The notes under the pieces were generated by a model, which did not search any database, was not told the DNA's origin, and saw nothing but the letters and a program-made list of their open reading frames with translations. Shown piece after piece: positions 33,692-43,032 of a stretch of 64,000 nt of DNA. Made by a program: the position numbers and the translations under genes. The DNA lies in NCBI RefSeq assembly GCF_000375545.1, contig NZ_AQXF01000004.1, positions 297,148 to 361,147 on the forward strand, read 5' to 3'. Each line of letters begins with the position of its first letter. The stretch's first letter is position 1. Origin of the DNA: Kordiimonas gwangyangensis DSM 19435 = JCM 12864 (GTDB taxonomy: Bacteria; Pseudomonadota; Alphaproteobacteria; Sphingomonadales; Kordiimonadaceae).

Positions 33692-34606
33692 ATGAAAGCT
33701 GAATCCATTCTGGATACCATCGGCAACACACCACATGTGCGCATGAAGCGCCTGTTTCCTGATCATGAAGTCTGGATCAAACAGGAGCGGGTAAACCCCG
33801 GTGGCTCGATCAAGGACCGTATTGCGCTCTCCATGATTGAAGAGGCCGAGAAAGATGGCTCGCTCAGGCCCGGTGGTGTGATTATTGAGCCGACATCCGG
33901 CAACACAGGCATCGGCCTTGCCATGGTGGCGGCGGTCAAAGGCTACCGCATCATCCTTGTGATGCCGGAATCCATGTCTATCGAACGCAGGCGCCTGATG
34001 CTGGCTTATGGTGCCGAATTTGCGCTGACGCCCAAGGAGCTGGGCATGAAAGGCGCGATTGCGAAGGCGACGGAGCTTGTGGAGAACACTGAGGGCGCGT
34101 GGATGCCGCAGCAGTTCAAGAACCCCGCGAACCTGAAGGTGCACCGCGAGAAAACCGCGCAGGAGATCCTGAGGGATTTCCCGGACGGGCTTGATTATAT
34201 GATCACGGGTGTTGGCACGGGTGGCCACATCACGGGCTGTGCGGATGTGCTGAAAAAAGCATGGTCCGGTTTCAAGGTCGCGGCGGTGGAGCCGACGCTT
34301 TCGCCCGTGATGTCCGGCGGTGAGCCGGGGCCGCACCCCATTCAGGGTATCGGCGCGGGTTTCCTGCCTGATGTGCTGGATATGGACCTGATTGACGAAG
34401 TGCTGAAAGTGGACCCGGCGGACGCCAAGGAAATGGCCCGCCGTGCCGCACGTGAGGAAGCCATGCTGGTGGGTATCTCATCCGGTGCCACGCTTGCCGC
34501 CATCGCTGCCAAAGTCAAAGACCTGCCGAAAGGCGCACGGGTACTGGGCTTCTGCTACGACACGGGTGAGCGCTACCTTTCGGTGCCCGAGTTCCTGCCG
34601 GAATAG
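33692..34606 (+). CDS. cysK: Cysteine synthase A
   Basis: This 304-aa PLP enzyme converts O-acetylserine and sulfide to cysteine. The PLP lysine is in [15 protein letters not shown], the substrate loop in [14 protein letters not shown], and the phosphate loop in [10 protein letters not shown]. The Shine-Dalgarno AAAGGGGG lies just before the ATG. It lies downstream of cysE, with which CysK forms a regulatory complex in many bacteria. Confidence 0.95.
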   Translation: MKAESILDTIGNTPHVRMKRLFPDHEVWIKQERVNPGGSIKDRIALSMIEEAEKDGSLRPGGVIIEPTSGNTGIGLAMVAAVKGYRIILVMPESMSIERRRLMLAYGAEFALTPKELGMKGAIAKATELVENTEGAWMPQQFKNPANLKVHREKTAQEILRDFPDGLDYMITGVGTGGHITGCADVLKKAWSGFKVAAVEPTLSPVMSGGEPGPHPIQGIGAGFLPDVLDMDLIDEVLKVDPADAKEMARRAAREEAMLVGISSGATLAAIAAKVKDLPKGARVLGFCYDTGERYLSVPEFLPE

Positions 34607-34634
34607 ATTTTAGCTGAACAAGGAGGGCGAGGGT

Positions 34635-34988
34635 TTATTCCTCGTCCTCATCAATGCTTGAGTGCACAGAGCCACTTTCAAGCCGCACAATGAGCGCAAT
34701 GTGCGAACCGCGGATCGCCAGTTCCTTATAGGACCCGCGCGGCAGCGGAATGCCCTGGTCGATACAGTGGTTGAGAACGGCGGCCCCCACTTCCCGGCTG
34801 TTGAAGAACACCGGGTCCGAACCGTCCGACAGGATGAAGCGCACGGTGACCTCACCTTCGTTATCGAGTTCCGACACCACATTCTTGATCGGGAGGTTTG
34901 ATGATGAGCCTCTGCTCTCCAGAACGGGCCGCATCGCGAGGACCAGTTCTTCATCCGAAAAAATGATGCTACGTGATTCAAGAATCAT
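34635..34988 (-). CDS. Conserved-looking 117-aa protein of unknown function
   Basis: The frame encodes a soluble 117-aa protein (MILESRSIIFSDEELVLAMR) with alternating helix and strand character (GEVTVRFILSDG, HIALIVRLESG) and an acidic end (IDEDEE). I do not recognise a family. Codon use and position in the gap between cysK and the permease support a real gene. It ends 29 bp after the convergent cysK. No membrane segment or signal is seen. Confidence 0.7.
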   Translation of the reverse strand: MILESRSIIFSDEELVLAMRPVLESRGSSSNLPIKNVVSELDNEGEVTVRFILSDGSDPVFFNSREVGAAVLNHCIDQGIPLPRGSYKELAIRGSHIALIVRLESGSVHSSIDEDEE

Positions 34989-35075
34989 ACGTTGGCCTTG
35001 CCTGTCCTTCCTCTAAGTCCCGCATATTTAGGCAGAAATAGCGCCCGAAGGAAAGAATTTTATCTAAATGCCACC

Positions 35076-36155
35076 TCAGGCGGCAGGTGTTTTGCTGCCG
35101 GTGGTGACCAATGTGCGGTCACGCCAGCCGCGCAGAACAGCGTTCGCCACGGTCGCGAGCGGGATGGCGAAAAACACGCCCCAGAAACCCCAGATGCCAC
35201 CAAAAATCAGGATCGCGATGATGATGGCGTTCGGGTGCAGGTTCACCGCCTCCGAGAACAGGAGCGGCACAAGAACGTTGCCGTCCAGCGCCTGCAGCAC
35301 AAGGTAGGCAATCACCGCAACGGCCATTTCATGCCCGAAGCCCCAATGGAAATAGGCCACAAGCGCGACAGGGAACGTAACCGCAGCCGCGCCGAAATAG
35401 GGGATGATGACACTGAGGCCGGTGGCAACCGCGAGCAGGGTGGCGTAGGGCAGTGTAAGATACTGGTAGACCACAAAAGCCGCGATGCCGACGATCAGGA
35501 TTTCATAGACCTTGCCGCGGGCATAGTCGCCCGCGCGGTCCAGAATTTCGCGCCATACCTGCTCAAGCAGTGGTTTGTCGCTCGGGAAAAAGCGGCCAAA
35601 CCAGCCCATGATCTGTTGTTTGTCCTTGAGGAAGAAGAACACCATCACCGGCACCAGCACCAGATAGACCACAAAGGCCGCAGCACCCGTGAGGCCCGTC
35701 AGAGAATACTGCAGCAGGCGTGGGCCAACATTGGCCACCTCGTTACCCATGTTCGCGAGCCACGTTTCCGCCTGCGCTTTCGAGATCAGGCTCGGGAACC
35801 GTGCCTGAAGGTCAAGGAGCGCATCCTGAAGCGAGCTGACCATGGCGGGCGCGTCATTGATGAACTGTGTCACCTGGCGCACAAGCGGCGGTACCACGGC
35901 AAAAAGCGTAATGAGTGCCACGGTGATGAAGAGGATATAGACTGTGATCACCGCTACAAGATGGTGCATGCCGCGCCGTTTGAGCCAGTTCACCGGGCCA
36001 TCCAGCAGGAAGGTGATGACCACAGCGGCAATGGCGGGTGCCAGCATCTGACCAAAAAAGGTAATGCCGATAAAGGCGATCACAAGCACCATGACAAGCA
36101 GAACCATCTGCGGGTCTGAAAAGGTCCTGCGGAACCAGTCGGTTACCAGTTTCAT
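35076..36155 (-). CDS. AI-2E-family transporter (PerM-like)
   Basis: This 359-aa permease has about eight membrane segments and the family pattern (KRRGMHHLVAVITVYILF, LVPVMVFFFLKDKQQ and ATGLSVIIPYFGAAAVTFPV). Members include TqsA and PerM, and some act as Na+/H+ antiporters, so export of autoinducer-2 should not be assumed. The ATG at 36155 has AGGAG 10 bp upstream and is preferred over 36182. A short gap separates it from the SDR gene upstream on the same strand. Confidence 0.88.
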   Translation of the reverse strand: MKLVTDWFRRTFSDPQMVLLVMVLVIAFIGITFFGQMLAPAIAAVVITFLLDGPVNWLKRRGMHHLVAVITVYILFITVALITLFAVVPPLVRQVTQFINDAPAMVSSLQDALLDLQARFPSLISKAQAETWLANMGNEVANVGPRLLQYSLTGLTGAAAFVVYLVLVPVMVFFFLKDKQQIMGWFGRFFPSDKPLLEQVWREILDRAGDYARGKVYEILIVGIAAFVVYQYLTLPYATLLAVATGLSVIIPYFGAAAVTFPVALVAYFHWGFGHEMAVAVIAYLVLQALDGNVLVPLLFSEAVNLHPNAIIIAILIFGGIWGFWGVFFAIPLATVANAVLRGWRDRTLVTTGSKTPAA

Positions 36156-36241
36156 GTCGTGGGCACTCCTGAAGGGCGCCATATGGGCGCTATCCTGTTA
36201 TCTGTCGGTCTGAGCCTTGTTTTTCAAGGCTTCGTCTGGTT

Positions 36242-37006
36242 TTAGCCGTGCTGGCCGGACGATGTACCACCGTCCACCACCACATTGGCGCCGTTCATAT
36301 AGCCCGCTTCTTCGCTGGCGAGATAGAGCACAGTGCGCGCCACATCCGCTGGGTTTGCCGGGCCACCTTTCGGTAGGCCACCGGCGAATTTGCTCATGTC
36401 GCCGCCAATGTCAGCGAGTGCGCGGTCAAACATCGGGGTCAACATGGGCCCCGGCGATACCGCGTTGATGCGAATACCGTGGTCAGCATAGTCAAGCGCT
36501 GCGCTTTTCGTGAGGCCGATCACCGCGTGTTTGCTGGTGCCGTAAGCCGCCATCCATTCCGCGCCGGATTTGGAGAGGATCGAGGCGGTGTTGATAATCG
36601 CACCGCCACCGGATTTGAGCATCACCGGGATCTCGTGCCGCATGGCATACCAGATGCCCATCACATTGGTGCGCCACACATCTTCGACCATGTCCATGTC
36701 CTGGTCCGCGAAGCGGGCAGCCTTGTGGCTGATACCGGCGTTATTCACGGCAATGTCAAGGCTGCCACTCGCCTCCGCTGTCGCATCAACGAAGGCTTTG
36801 ACATCGGCCTCTTTGCGCACATCCGCGTGTCGGTAATGGGCCTTGCCGCCTGCGGCTGTGACGTCCGCAACCACACGCTCCCCTTCCGCGTCGATGAGGC
36901 CGCAAAAATGCACGGTCGCGCCTTCGCGGGCGAACGCTTTCACGATCGCTTCGCCAAAACCCGATGTGCCGCCAGTGACCAGCACGATACGTCCGTCAAA
37001 TCGCAT
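36242..37006 (-). CDS. SDR-family oxidoreductase
   Basis: This 254-aa classical short-chain dehydrogenase has the TGGTSGFGEA cofactor motif, NNAGISHKA, the catalytic serine in INTASILSKS, and YGTSKHAV (YxxxK). The C-terminal LYLASEEAGYMNGANVVVDGG is typical. It is unrelated in detail to the SDR at 20900. The substrate is unknown. Confidence 0.9.
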   Translation of the reverse strand: MRFDGRIVLVTGGTSGFGEAIVKAFAREGATVHFCGLIDAEGERVVADVTAAGGKAHYRHADVRKEADVKAFVDATAEASGSLDIAVNNAGISHKAARFADQDMDMVEDVWRTNVMGIWYAMRHEIPVMLKSGGGAIINTASILSKSGAEWMAAYGTSKHAVIGLTKSAALDYADHGIRINAVSPGPMLTPMFDRALADIGGDMSKFAGGLPKGGPANPADVARTVLYLASEEAGYMNGANVVVDGGTSSGQHG

Positions 37007-37105
37007 GGAAGGTATCTTTCCTGTTTCCGGGCGAATGGCTAACGCGCTTCCGCCCTTTGGGCAAGGAAAACCTTGAGGGTGCGGCGGTTTCGCCGGCTTT
37101 GAGGG

Positions 37106-38197
37106 CTAGTGGCTGTGGCCGTGGCTATGTTTGTGGGTGCGGTAACGCGGCATCAGCGTGGTGAAGAAGGCGCGCGCACCCATGTGCACAAGCACCAGCG
37201 CCGCCGCGCCAAGCCAGATGGCGAAGAGGATGAAGCCGCCCGATGGGCTCGGCAGCGCATAGGGGCTCAGCTCAACAAATACCGCGGTCACCAGCCAGAA
37301 CAGCACGGTCCATGGTGTCACGCGTTTGACCAAGCCGTATGAAGCAGCGAGGCCTTTGCCGTATACCTGTGGCAGCACCGCGCTTACGAGCAGCACGAGC
37401 AGGAGGATAGGCGCCACAAGCCGGCCAACGGCGCTCAGCAGTTCCACAGCGTGGTGCATGCCGTGGATGGGCATGTCACCGAGCGGGCCGGGCGTGTGGT
37501 GCAGATAGTGTGCGGTGATCAGCGACAGCACAAACACAAGGCCAAGGGCCGTGCCCACCCGGTGTGCCATGATGGTCTGGCCACTTGGCGCGGCGTTATG
37601 TTCCTCAAGCGGATGCAATACCACATGAAGGAGCGAGCCTGCGGCAAAGGCCTGCCAGTAGCCCACCAGCGGGATGTTGTACCATTCGCCGGCAAAGAGC
37701 GCGAGCAGGTAGCCAACGATGGTCATGGCACCAAGGCCCGCAAGCACCAGAAGGCCACCCGTTGTGGACAGGACAGGCCGCAGCAGCCACCACACGGCAA
37801 TCGCCACGCCGATGCGGTGCAGTAGAATGCCAGTCGCGACAAAATCACCTGTCTCGCTTTCGTTCGCGAAGGCGAGGATCGCCCCGTCAGACGCCGCATG
37901 CACAACAAGCGCGAGGGCCGCGACGAGCAGCACGACGCGGTGGGTCATCTCTTCAGCGCGGTGGAACAGAAACTCGGTAATCCAGGGCAGGGAGAAACCG
38001 AGGGCGGCCACCATCAGCGCCCAGCCGCCACCATGAGCCAATGCCTCGGGCAGCAGGGTAAGGGTGATAAGGCCAAGGACCGTAATGAGCACAAAACCAT
38101 CAAGCGCGCTTTTGACATGCGGCGCACGCGCCGACAGTCGCGCCAAAAGCGGCGCGGCCAAAAGTACCACGACAGATAATACCAGTGCCCAGTCCAA
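37106..38197 (-). CDS. ZIP-like metal transporter with His-rich tail
   Basis: This 363-aa protein has roughly eight to ten membrane segments and ends in a histidine-rich tail (THKHSHGHSH). The segment HAASDGAILAF resembles the ZIP transmembrane-4 motif HNxxDG, and the later HRIGVAIAVWW is where ZIPs have HExxH. Other membrane histidines occur in HVVLHPLEEH. This points to a distant ZIP-type divalent-metal permease, probably for zinc, although it is longer than usual (about 260-300 aa). A Zur-like box lies 32-44 bp upstream of the start. Confidence 0.6.
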   Translation of the reverse strand: MDWALVLSVVVLLAAPLLARLSARAPHVKSALDGFVLITVLGLITLTLLPEALAHGGGWALMVAALGFSLPWITEFLFHRAEEMTHRVVLLVAALALVVHAASDGAILAFANESETGDFVATGILLHRIGVAIAVWWLLRPVLSTTGGLLVLAGLGAMTIVGYLLALFAGEWYNIPLVGYWQAFAAGSLLHVVLHPLEEHNAAPSGQTIMAHRVGTALGLVFVLSLITAHYLHHTPGPLGDMPIHGMHHAVELLSAVGRLVAPILLLVLLVSAVLPQVYGKGLAASYGLVKRVTPWTVLFWLVTAVFVELSPYALPSPSGGFILFAIWLGAAALVLVHMGARAFFTTLMPRYRTHKHSHGHSH

Positions 38198-38228
38198 AAC
38201 GGTCTCACTCTGTTACATAAGATGTTCA

Positions 38229-38241
38229 GTTATAATATCAC
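38229..38241. promoter_or_regulatory. Zur-like box upstream of the ZIP-like gene
   Basis: GTTATAATATCAC matches 12 of 13 positions of the core GTTATANTATAAC of the proteobacterial Zur consensus as I recall it. The flanks match poorly. Position just upstream of a putative zinc transporter supports zinc repression. Confidence 0.4.
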
Positions 38242-38356
38242 AATTTGGAAAGCCAACCCAAATCTTCAAGGACGGTGCAGAATCTTTTGTGCAGACATGA
38301 AGGCCCGCGGCGCAAGAGCACCGTGGGCCACCACGTTTTTGAAGGATGCCTTGGGC

Positions 38357-39448
38357 TTACGGTGTCACAGGCTTCGGCGTGCGACCGAGCATGATTTGCG
38401 AAAGCCCATCTGCGATCTTGTACGCGGGCACATCATCTGTGTGGGTCGCGAGGAAAAAGGCGGTGCCATCCTCAGGGAATCGCCAGAAGTCTGCGCGGGT
38501 GAAATAGCCGCCACCATTATGCCAGACCAGTTTTCTGCCGCCAAAGTCCGGCACCACTGACCAGCCGTAACCGTAGTGGTACACACCCTCATCATCTTCC
38601 GGCACGTGCGGTGTGAACATCAGCGCCTTGGACTGTGCACTCAGGATTTCGTCCCCAAGAAGGGCGCGGTGCCAGCGCAGCATGTCCTCCAAGGTCGAGA
38701 GCACACCGCCATTCCCATAAAGGTGCCACGTATTGCCCGCGGTGCGCGCATAGAGCTCATCTGAACCAAAGAGACCGTCCACACCCTCTGCTACGCGGGG
38801 GAAGGTGCGGCCGCTATAGTCTGGCCGGTAGTAGCCAGTCTGTTCCATGCCAGCGGGTTTCCATAGGTTCTCATAGAGATATGTCTCGTACGCCAGACCC
38901 GAGGTGGCCTCAATGATCACGGCCAGAAGGCTATATCCCACGTTCGAATATTCGTATCGCGTGCCGGGGCTGAACAGGAGCGGGGCTGCATAGGCGCGGG
39001 CGAGGTAAGCCTCTTTGGTGATCGCTTCTTCATCGGGGCCGATGACATCCGGCATGCCCGCCGTATGGGTCAGCAGTTGGTGCACGGTGATGGCAGCCTT
39101 GTCAGCCGGTACATCTTCCAGATAACGGCTGATGGGAGCCTGAAGGTCTACCTTGCCAGCCTCATGCAGTTTCATGATAGCGGCACCAGTGAACTGTTTG
39201 CTGATGGAGGCGATATCCACCACCGTGTCCAACGTATATGGAGCCTTGCCCGCAACCGCGTCACCAAAAGCGCGGGCGTAGATGGTGCCGTCCGGCCCCG
39301 ATACACCCACCACGCCGACAAACCCTTTGGCTGCGGCGTCCTCCAGGAAGGTGTCGAGGGCTGCCTTGTCGGTCCAGCTTTGATCGCTGCTGTGTGCGGC
39401 GGGGCTCATGAATGCCATCACAGCCACCAATAACAGTTTCAGTCGCAT
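38357..39448 (-). CDS. Exported serine hydrolase of the beta-lactamase fold
   Basis: This 363-aa protein has a signal peptide (LKLLLVAVMAFMSPAAHS), the nucleophile motif S81-IS-K84 (DIASISKQFTG), the tyrosine motif YSNVGYSLLAV and a late VWHNGGGYFTRADF strand. It belongs to the class C beta-lactamase/D-aminopeptidase group acting in the periplasm. The substrate is unknown. It is divergent from a ToxR-like regulator, with two perfect dyads between them. Confidence 0.85.
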   Translation of the reverse strand: MRLKLLLVAVMAFMSPAAHSSDQSWTDKAALDTFLEDAAAKGFVGVVGVSGPDGTIYARAFGDAVAGKAPYTLDTVVDIASISKQFTGAAIMKLHEAGKVDLQAPISRYLEDVPADKAAITVHQLLTHTAGMPDVIGPDEEAITKEAYLARAYAAPLLFSPGTRYEYSNVGYSLLAVIIEATSGLAYETYLYENLWKPAGMEQTGYYRPDYSGRTFPRVAEGVDGLFGSDELYARTAGNTWHLYGNGGVLSTLEDMLRWHRALLGDEILSAQSKALMFTPHVPEDDEGVYHYGYGWSVVPDFGGRKLVWHNGGGYFTRADFWRFPEDGTAFFLATHTDDVPAYKIADGLSQIMLGRTPKPVTP

Positions 39449-39481
39449 GTCTTTATCCTCTTTGGTCTTTGGGTAAACAGG

Positions 39482-39581
39482 TTTGACAGGCTGTCAAATC
39501 CCGCCCACTTTTGTGTCTGTCGCTTCCCAGATGCAGCATGACACCTGTTGCGGGAAGGTTGAGAAATGTTGGGAAACATTG
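39482..39581. promoter_or_regulatory. Two perfect dyads between serine hydrolase and ToxR-like gene
   Basis: TTTGACAGGCTGTCAAA at 39482-39498 is a perfect 8+1+8 palindrome 34 bp before the hydrolase start. AATGTT-N4-AACATT at 39566-39581 is a second perfect dyad, 19 bp before the regulator start and flanked by direct copies of GAAGGTTG. Both are good operator candidates. Confidence 0.5.
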
Positions 39582-39599
39582 CGGAAGGTTGCGGAGCGC

Positions 39600-40130
39600 G
39601 TGAAAAAACTGATTGGGGACATCATTTTCGACCCGGCGGGGAACCAGGTGACAGTGCAGGGTGACGTAAAGCTGTTGGAGCCTCGCCTCGCCCGCCTGCT
39701 TGAAGAACTATGCGCCGCTGGCGGAGAGCCGGTTGCCCGCGATGTCCTGCTCGCCGCCGTGTCGACCCTGCCACATGCAGCAGACGATGTGCTGACACAG
39801 GCTATCTCCAAGCTACGTCAGATACTGGGGGACGATCCAAAAGCGCCCCGGTTCATCAAGACTGTCCCGCGCCGGGGCTATGCGCTGATCGCACCGATCG
39901 CGGACTATGCGGATTCGCCCAAAATCGCCCCATCCGTGCCAAACAAGCTGCCCTGGATGGTCGCCATCGGCGCGCTTATCCTCGCCCTCCTTATTTTCGC
40001 ATACACCGCATACCGGTTCTCGACGCGCGAAATCGAGATCGAGTTTCACGAGAAAGCGGATCAGGAATTTATCGAGAAGGAGAGCGAAGGCTCGGGCTCA
40101 GTATCCGAAAACCCAGATGATCAAACGTAG
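39600..40130 (+). CDS. Membrane-anchored ToxR/CadC-like winged-helix regulator
   Basis: This 176-aa protein has an N-terminal OmpR-type winged helix (DVLTQAISKLRQILGDDPKAP, then FIKTVPRRGYALIAP). One membrane helix follows (WMVAIGALILALLIFAYTAY), then an acidic extracytoplasmic tail of only about 45 residues. The start is a GTG at 39600 with GGAG 5 bp upstream; the frame is open to 39483 but would run through the operator dyads. CadC relatives usually have a large periplasmic sensor, absent here, so sensing may rely on a partner or on membrane state. Confidence 0.8.
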   Translation: MKKLIGDIIFDPAGNQVTVQGDVKLLEPRLARLLEELCAAGGEPVARDVLLAAVSTLPHAADDVLTQAISKLRQILGDDPKAPRFIKTVPRRGYALIAPIADYADSPKIAPSVPNKLPWMVAIGALILALLIFAYTAYRFSTREIEIEFHEKADQEFIEKESEGSGSVSENPDDQT

Positions 40131-41074
40131 GTGCCAACAAGGGTTTTCACCTTTGCTCCTGTGCCCAGTTTGAACCGGGCGATGCCAGCACCGGATGCCG
40201 TTGTGTCAACGCCACCAAGGTCAAGGAAGCGGATGCCGTGTTCCTTGAGTGCGAGCATACCCTCAAAAATCACCCGGTTCTGAGCGTGGACCGCGCGTGC
40301 TTCCTCACTGGCCCAGCCGATATGATAAGTGGCGCTGTTGCCGTGCAGCAGGAACAGTGCGCCCGCAATCTTGCGTTTACCCGATAGCGCGCTGACAGCA
40401 AGTACAGCCTGCTCGCCACCATTTTCTTCAAGCGCATCTGTATAGAGCGGCACAAGGCCAAGCGGCACGCCGTGGTAACCGCGGCCCTTGCGCTGCTCGG
40501 CCTCTTTCTCAAGCAGCCATGCATACTGGTGTGGCTTGCGGCCACTCACGCTGATGCTGAGGTGTGCGTCAGCCGCGCGGTTCAGCTGGTTGCGCCATTT
40601 GCTGTCGAGGTTAGAGCGCAGGTGTGCTGCGTCCACGCTCAGGTCAAGCCACGGCGTGGAATAGCCGGTCATGATTTGCCGGAGCCCTGCACGTTTGAGC
40701 GCTTGTGATGCCTCATCGGATGCTTCCATCTCAGGCTGCTGCGCGAGGAAACGCCAGCGCCATGGCCGGGCTTGCGACTTGAAGGCGGCTGCCATTGTGC
40801 TCGCGTCGCCCTCGTCAGGTGCTGTGACCCACAAGGGGCCGCGCATCATGCTGGCGACTTCGATAAGGCCTGCGAATTTGCGTTTCGCTACGATGCCAAA
40901 GGCTTTGAGCGCACCGTCACGCGATGCCTGCCACACCTCAACTGGCACGCCAATGGCCTTGAGCGCATGCCCATAGCCCCAGTGCTGCTGCAGTGGCACT
41001 GCCTGGGTTTCTGGCAAGGCTTGCCAAAGACTTGGGTTGATTTCACCTCTCTCAATATCAAAGGTGCTAGGCAT
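40121..41074 (-). CDS. FemAB/GNAT-like acyltransferase
   Basis: This 317-aa protein resembles the GNAT-fold FemAB/BioF2-like group (lipid II:glycine glycyltransferase type). Visible motifs are VPLQQHWGYGHALKAIG, SKWRNQLNRAADA, AWLLEKEAEQRKG and IAGALFLLHGNSATYHIGWAS, ending RFLDLGGVDTT with RFKLGTGAKV. Members transfer amino acids or acyl groups to cell-wall or surface polymers; the substrate here is unknown. It is divergent from a small membrane protein gene; its C-terminus overlaps the end of the ToxR-like gene. Confidence 0.82.
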   Translation of the reverse strand: MPSTFDIERGEINPSLWQALPETQAVPLQQHWGYGHALKAIGVPVEVWQASRDGALKAFGIVAKRKFAGLIEVASMMRGPLWVTAPDEGDASTMAAAFKSQARPWRWRFLAQQPEMEASDEASQALKRAGLRQIMTGYSTPWLDLSVDAAHLRSNLDSKWRNQLNRAADAHLSISVSGRKPHQYAWLLEKEAEQRKGRGYHGVPLGLVPLYTDALEENGGEQAVLAVSALSGKRKIAGALFLLHGNSATYHIGWASEEARAVHAQNRVIFEGMLALKEHGIRFLDLGGVDTTASGAGIARFKLGTGAKVKTLVGTYV

Positions 41075-41102
41075 AAACTCGTGCTCCCGCTATCATTGCG
41101 GC

Positions 41103-41306
41103 ATGATACAACGACAAAATATAGCCGGAAATGTGAAAGGGCAGCGCATTGCGCCGCCCCGTCTGACTTTTGGTGCCGCTCTTGTGGTGCTCAAATACAT
41201 TGCCTTGCCCGTTTTCCTTGGGCTGGCGGCGCTGGATGTCGCGTTTTACTTCTTTTTCCAGCATGTGCTTGAGCGCTGTTACGGCGTGCTTTGCTACTTC
41301 GGTTAG
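41103..41306 (+). CDS. Small single-span membrane protein
   Basis: A 67-aa frame starts at ATG 41103 with a basic N-terminus ([18 protein letters not shown]), then one strong membrane segment ([27 protein letters not shown]) and a short Cys-containing end. The Shine-Dalgarno is weak. It fills the gap between the FemAB-like and FKBP genes, which supports a real gene. No family was recognised. Confidence 0.5.
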   Translation: MIQRQNIAGNVKGQRIAPPRLTFGAALVVLKYIALPVFLGLAALDVAFYFFFQHVLERCYGVLCYFG

Positions 41307-42271
41307 TCGTCTACCGAAATCAGCTCAACGGTGAATACCAGCGTTGCATACGGCGGGATCGAGCGCGAGCCGCGTTCACCGTAAGCGAGGTGGTAAGGAA
41401 TGAAGAATTCGTACTTCGCGCCTTCTTTCATCAACTGAACACCTTCGGTCCAGCCTTTGATCACGCCGTTCAGCGGGAAACTTGCCGGGGTGCCACGACG
41501 GTAGGACGAATCAAACTCGGTGCCGTCGATCAGCTTGCCAGCATAGTGAACGGTGACATTCGATTCGCCGCCCGGCTGCGCGCCCGTGCCTTCTTCGATC
41601 ACACGGTACTGGAGGCCGCTTTCGGTCTCAACCACGCCGTCCTGCTTCGCATTTTCTTCGAGATACGCGAGCTGTTGGATCTTGAAAGCCTGCGCCTGCT
41701 TTTCAGCTTCGGCTTGGGCTTCCTCAAGCGTCATCACGCCCAGAAGCTCAACGGTGAATACGAGAGTCGCGTCGCCCGGGATCACGCCGCCCGCGCCGTT
41801 TTCGCCATAAGCGATGTCAGACGGGATCACCAGTTCCCACTTGTCGCCAACTTTCATCATCTGCAGCGCTTCAGTCCAGCCCGGGATCAGGCGGCCAGCA
41901 GGGAAAGTTGCCGGTTCACCGCGCTTGTAGCTGGAATCAAACTCGCTACCGTCGATCAGTTGACCGGCATAGTGCACGGTAACGAAGTCGTTTGCGGTCG
42001 GGCTTTTGCCGTCACCCTGTTCCAGAACACGGTACTGGAGGCCGGACGCGGTGACTTGAACGCCTTCTTTTTTCTTGTTTTCTTCGAGGTAGGCGAGGTT
42101 TTCAGCCTTGAACGCGGCTTGATCGGTCATTGTATCGGTTACTTTCTCGTCTAGGGTTTCGGTTACGCCGTCTTTGGCGTCTTCTGTTTTATCTTTTTCG
42201 CTGCTATCGTTACTGCAGGCAGCAAGGCCGAGAATTGCGGCAACGGCTGCGAATTTCAGTGCTTTTTGCAT
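41303..42271 (-). CDS. Tandem FKBP-type peptidyl-prolyl isomerase lipoprotein
   Basis: This 322-aa protein starts [19 protein letters not shown], a lipoprotein signal with the lipobox Cys at residue 19. Two FKBP domains follow, each beginning TVHYAGxLIDGxEFDSSYxRG and ending [12 protein letters not shown]. Each domain is preceded by a Glu/Lys-rich helix ([14 protein letters not shown] and [14 protein letters not shown]), so the duplication covers helix plus domain. Proline-isomerase residues appear kept in both. It probably helps fold envelope proteins. AAGGGG precedes the ATG at 42271. Confidence 0.9.
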   Translation of the reverse strand: MQKALKFAAVAAILGLAACSNDSSEKDKTEDAKDGVTETLDEKVTDTMTDQAAFKAENLAYLEENKKKEGVQVTASGLQYRVLEQGDGKSPTANDFVTVHYAGQLIDGSEFDSSYKRGEPATFPAGRLIPGWTEALQMMKVGDKWELVIPSDIAYGENGAGGVIPGDATLVFTVELLGVMTLEEAQAEAEKQAQAFKIQQLAYLEENAKQDGVVETESGLQYRVIEEGTGAQPGGESNVTVHYAGKLIDGTEFDSSYRRGTPASFPLNGVIKGWTEGVQLMKEGAKYEFFIPYHLAYGERGSRSIPPYATLVFTVELISVDD

Positions 42272-42371
42272 GGAAGACCCCTTGTTTAAGCATTGCCGCG
42301 ACACTAGCCCGGCAGGCATTTGGGGGAAAGGAAAAAAGCGCTGAAATGAGCGAAATACGAGGGGAAATACA

Positions 42372-42629
42372 GTGAAACCGGTGGATCAGGCAGTGCGGGA
42401 CGAGATCGTCAGGCAGATCGCAGACGAGAAGAGTGTCGCGCCACGAGATATTGCCCAGGCCCTTGCTGGAGAGGGTGAGGACTGGCGCAAATACCTGCCG
42501 CGAATCCGTGCGGAAGCGATAGAGCTTTATCATGCGGGGGAACTGTCGTTCCTGCGCAAGCGCAAGCCAGTTTCGCCAAGCGGCCTGAAGGGTGTTTACC
42601 GCCTCAGCAAACCGGTCGCGGCCGAGTAA
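42372..42629 (+). CDS. DUF3253 domain protein
   Basis: This 85-aa basic protein ([24 protein letters not shown], then [21 protein letters not shown]) matches DUF3253, a small winged-helix-like domain of unknown function. The conserved W-R-x-x-L-x-x-I-R pattern is present. It is divergent from the FKBP gene. Confidence 0.8.
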   Translation: MKPVDQAVRDEIVRQIADEKSVAPRDIAQALAGEGEDWRKYLPRIRAEAIELYHAGELSFLRKRKPVSPSGLKGVYRLSKPVAAE

Positions 42630-42691
42630 CGTAAAAAGTGTCGCTTGCCTGCTCATGGCAGGCCGGCCCGAGTGCAAGTACGGAGAGTATA

Positions 42692-43030
42692 ATGGGGGGT
42701 CATATGCCAATTCTCGATAAACCTGTCCTCGACAGGCTGACCGCTGACGTCGGTGAAGAATCGGCGGCTTTCCTGATCAGCTCGCTCAAGAACGAGATCA
42801 CCCGCACCCGTGATGCGCTTGAGGATCTCGCCGCTAAAGGTGAGCTTGAACAAGTGGAAATCCAGGCCCACGCGCTGAAAAGCGCGGCGCGCAGCTTCGG
42901 TGCCATGCGGCTTGGTGAAACCTGTTACGCGATTGAGCAGGCCGCCAAAGCGAGCCAACAGACAGAGGTTGATGGCTTGTTGGTGGAACTTAAGAGCGTA
43001 TCAGCCGAAACCATCACTGCGTTCAGCTGA
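42692..43030 (+). CDS. Hpt-domain phosphotransfer protein
   Basis: This 112-aa protein is a stand-alone histidine phosphotransfer domain. The phosphorylated His lies in AHALKSAARSFGAMRLG, within a four-helix bundle. It would pass phosphoryl groups between hybrid kinases and response regulators, none of which is adjacent. The start at 42692 has GGAGAG 7 bp upstream; ATG 42704 is an alternative. It ends 2 bp before the convergent ECF gene. Confidence 0.85.
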   Translation: MGGHMPILDKPVLDRLTADVGEESAAFLISSLKNEITRTRDALEDLAAKGELEQVEIQAHALKSAARSFGAMRLGETCYAIEQAAKASQQTEVDGLLVELKSVSAETITAFS

Positions 43031-43032
43031 CG

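Noticed and set aside
31851..33734. A 627-codon leftward frame opposite plsC, cysE and the start of cysK
   Set aside because: It is antisense to well-supported genes, has no family features, and such frames arise from GC-rich codon use.
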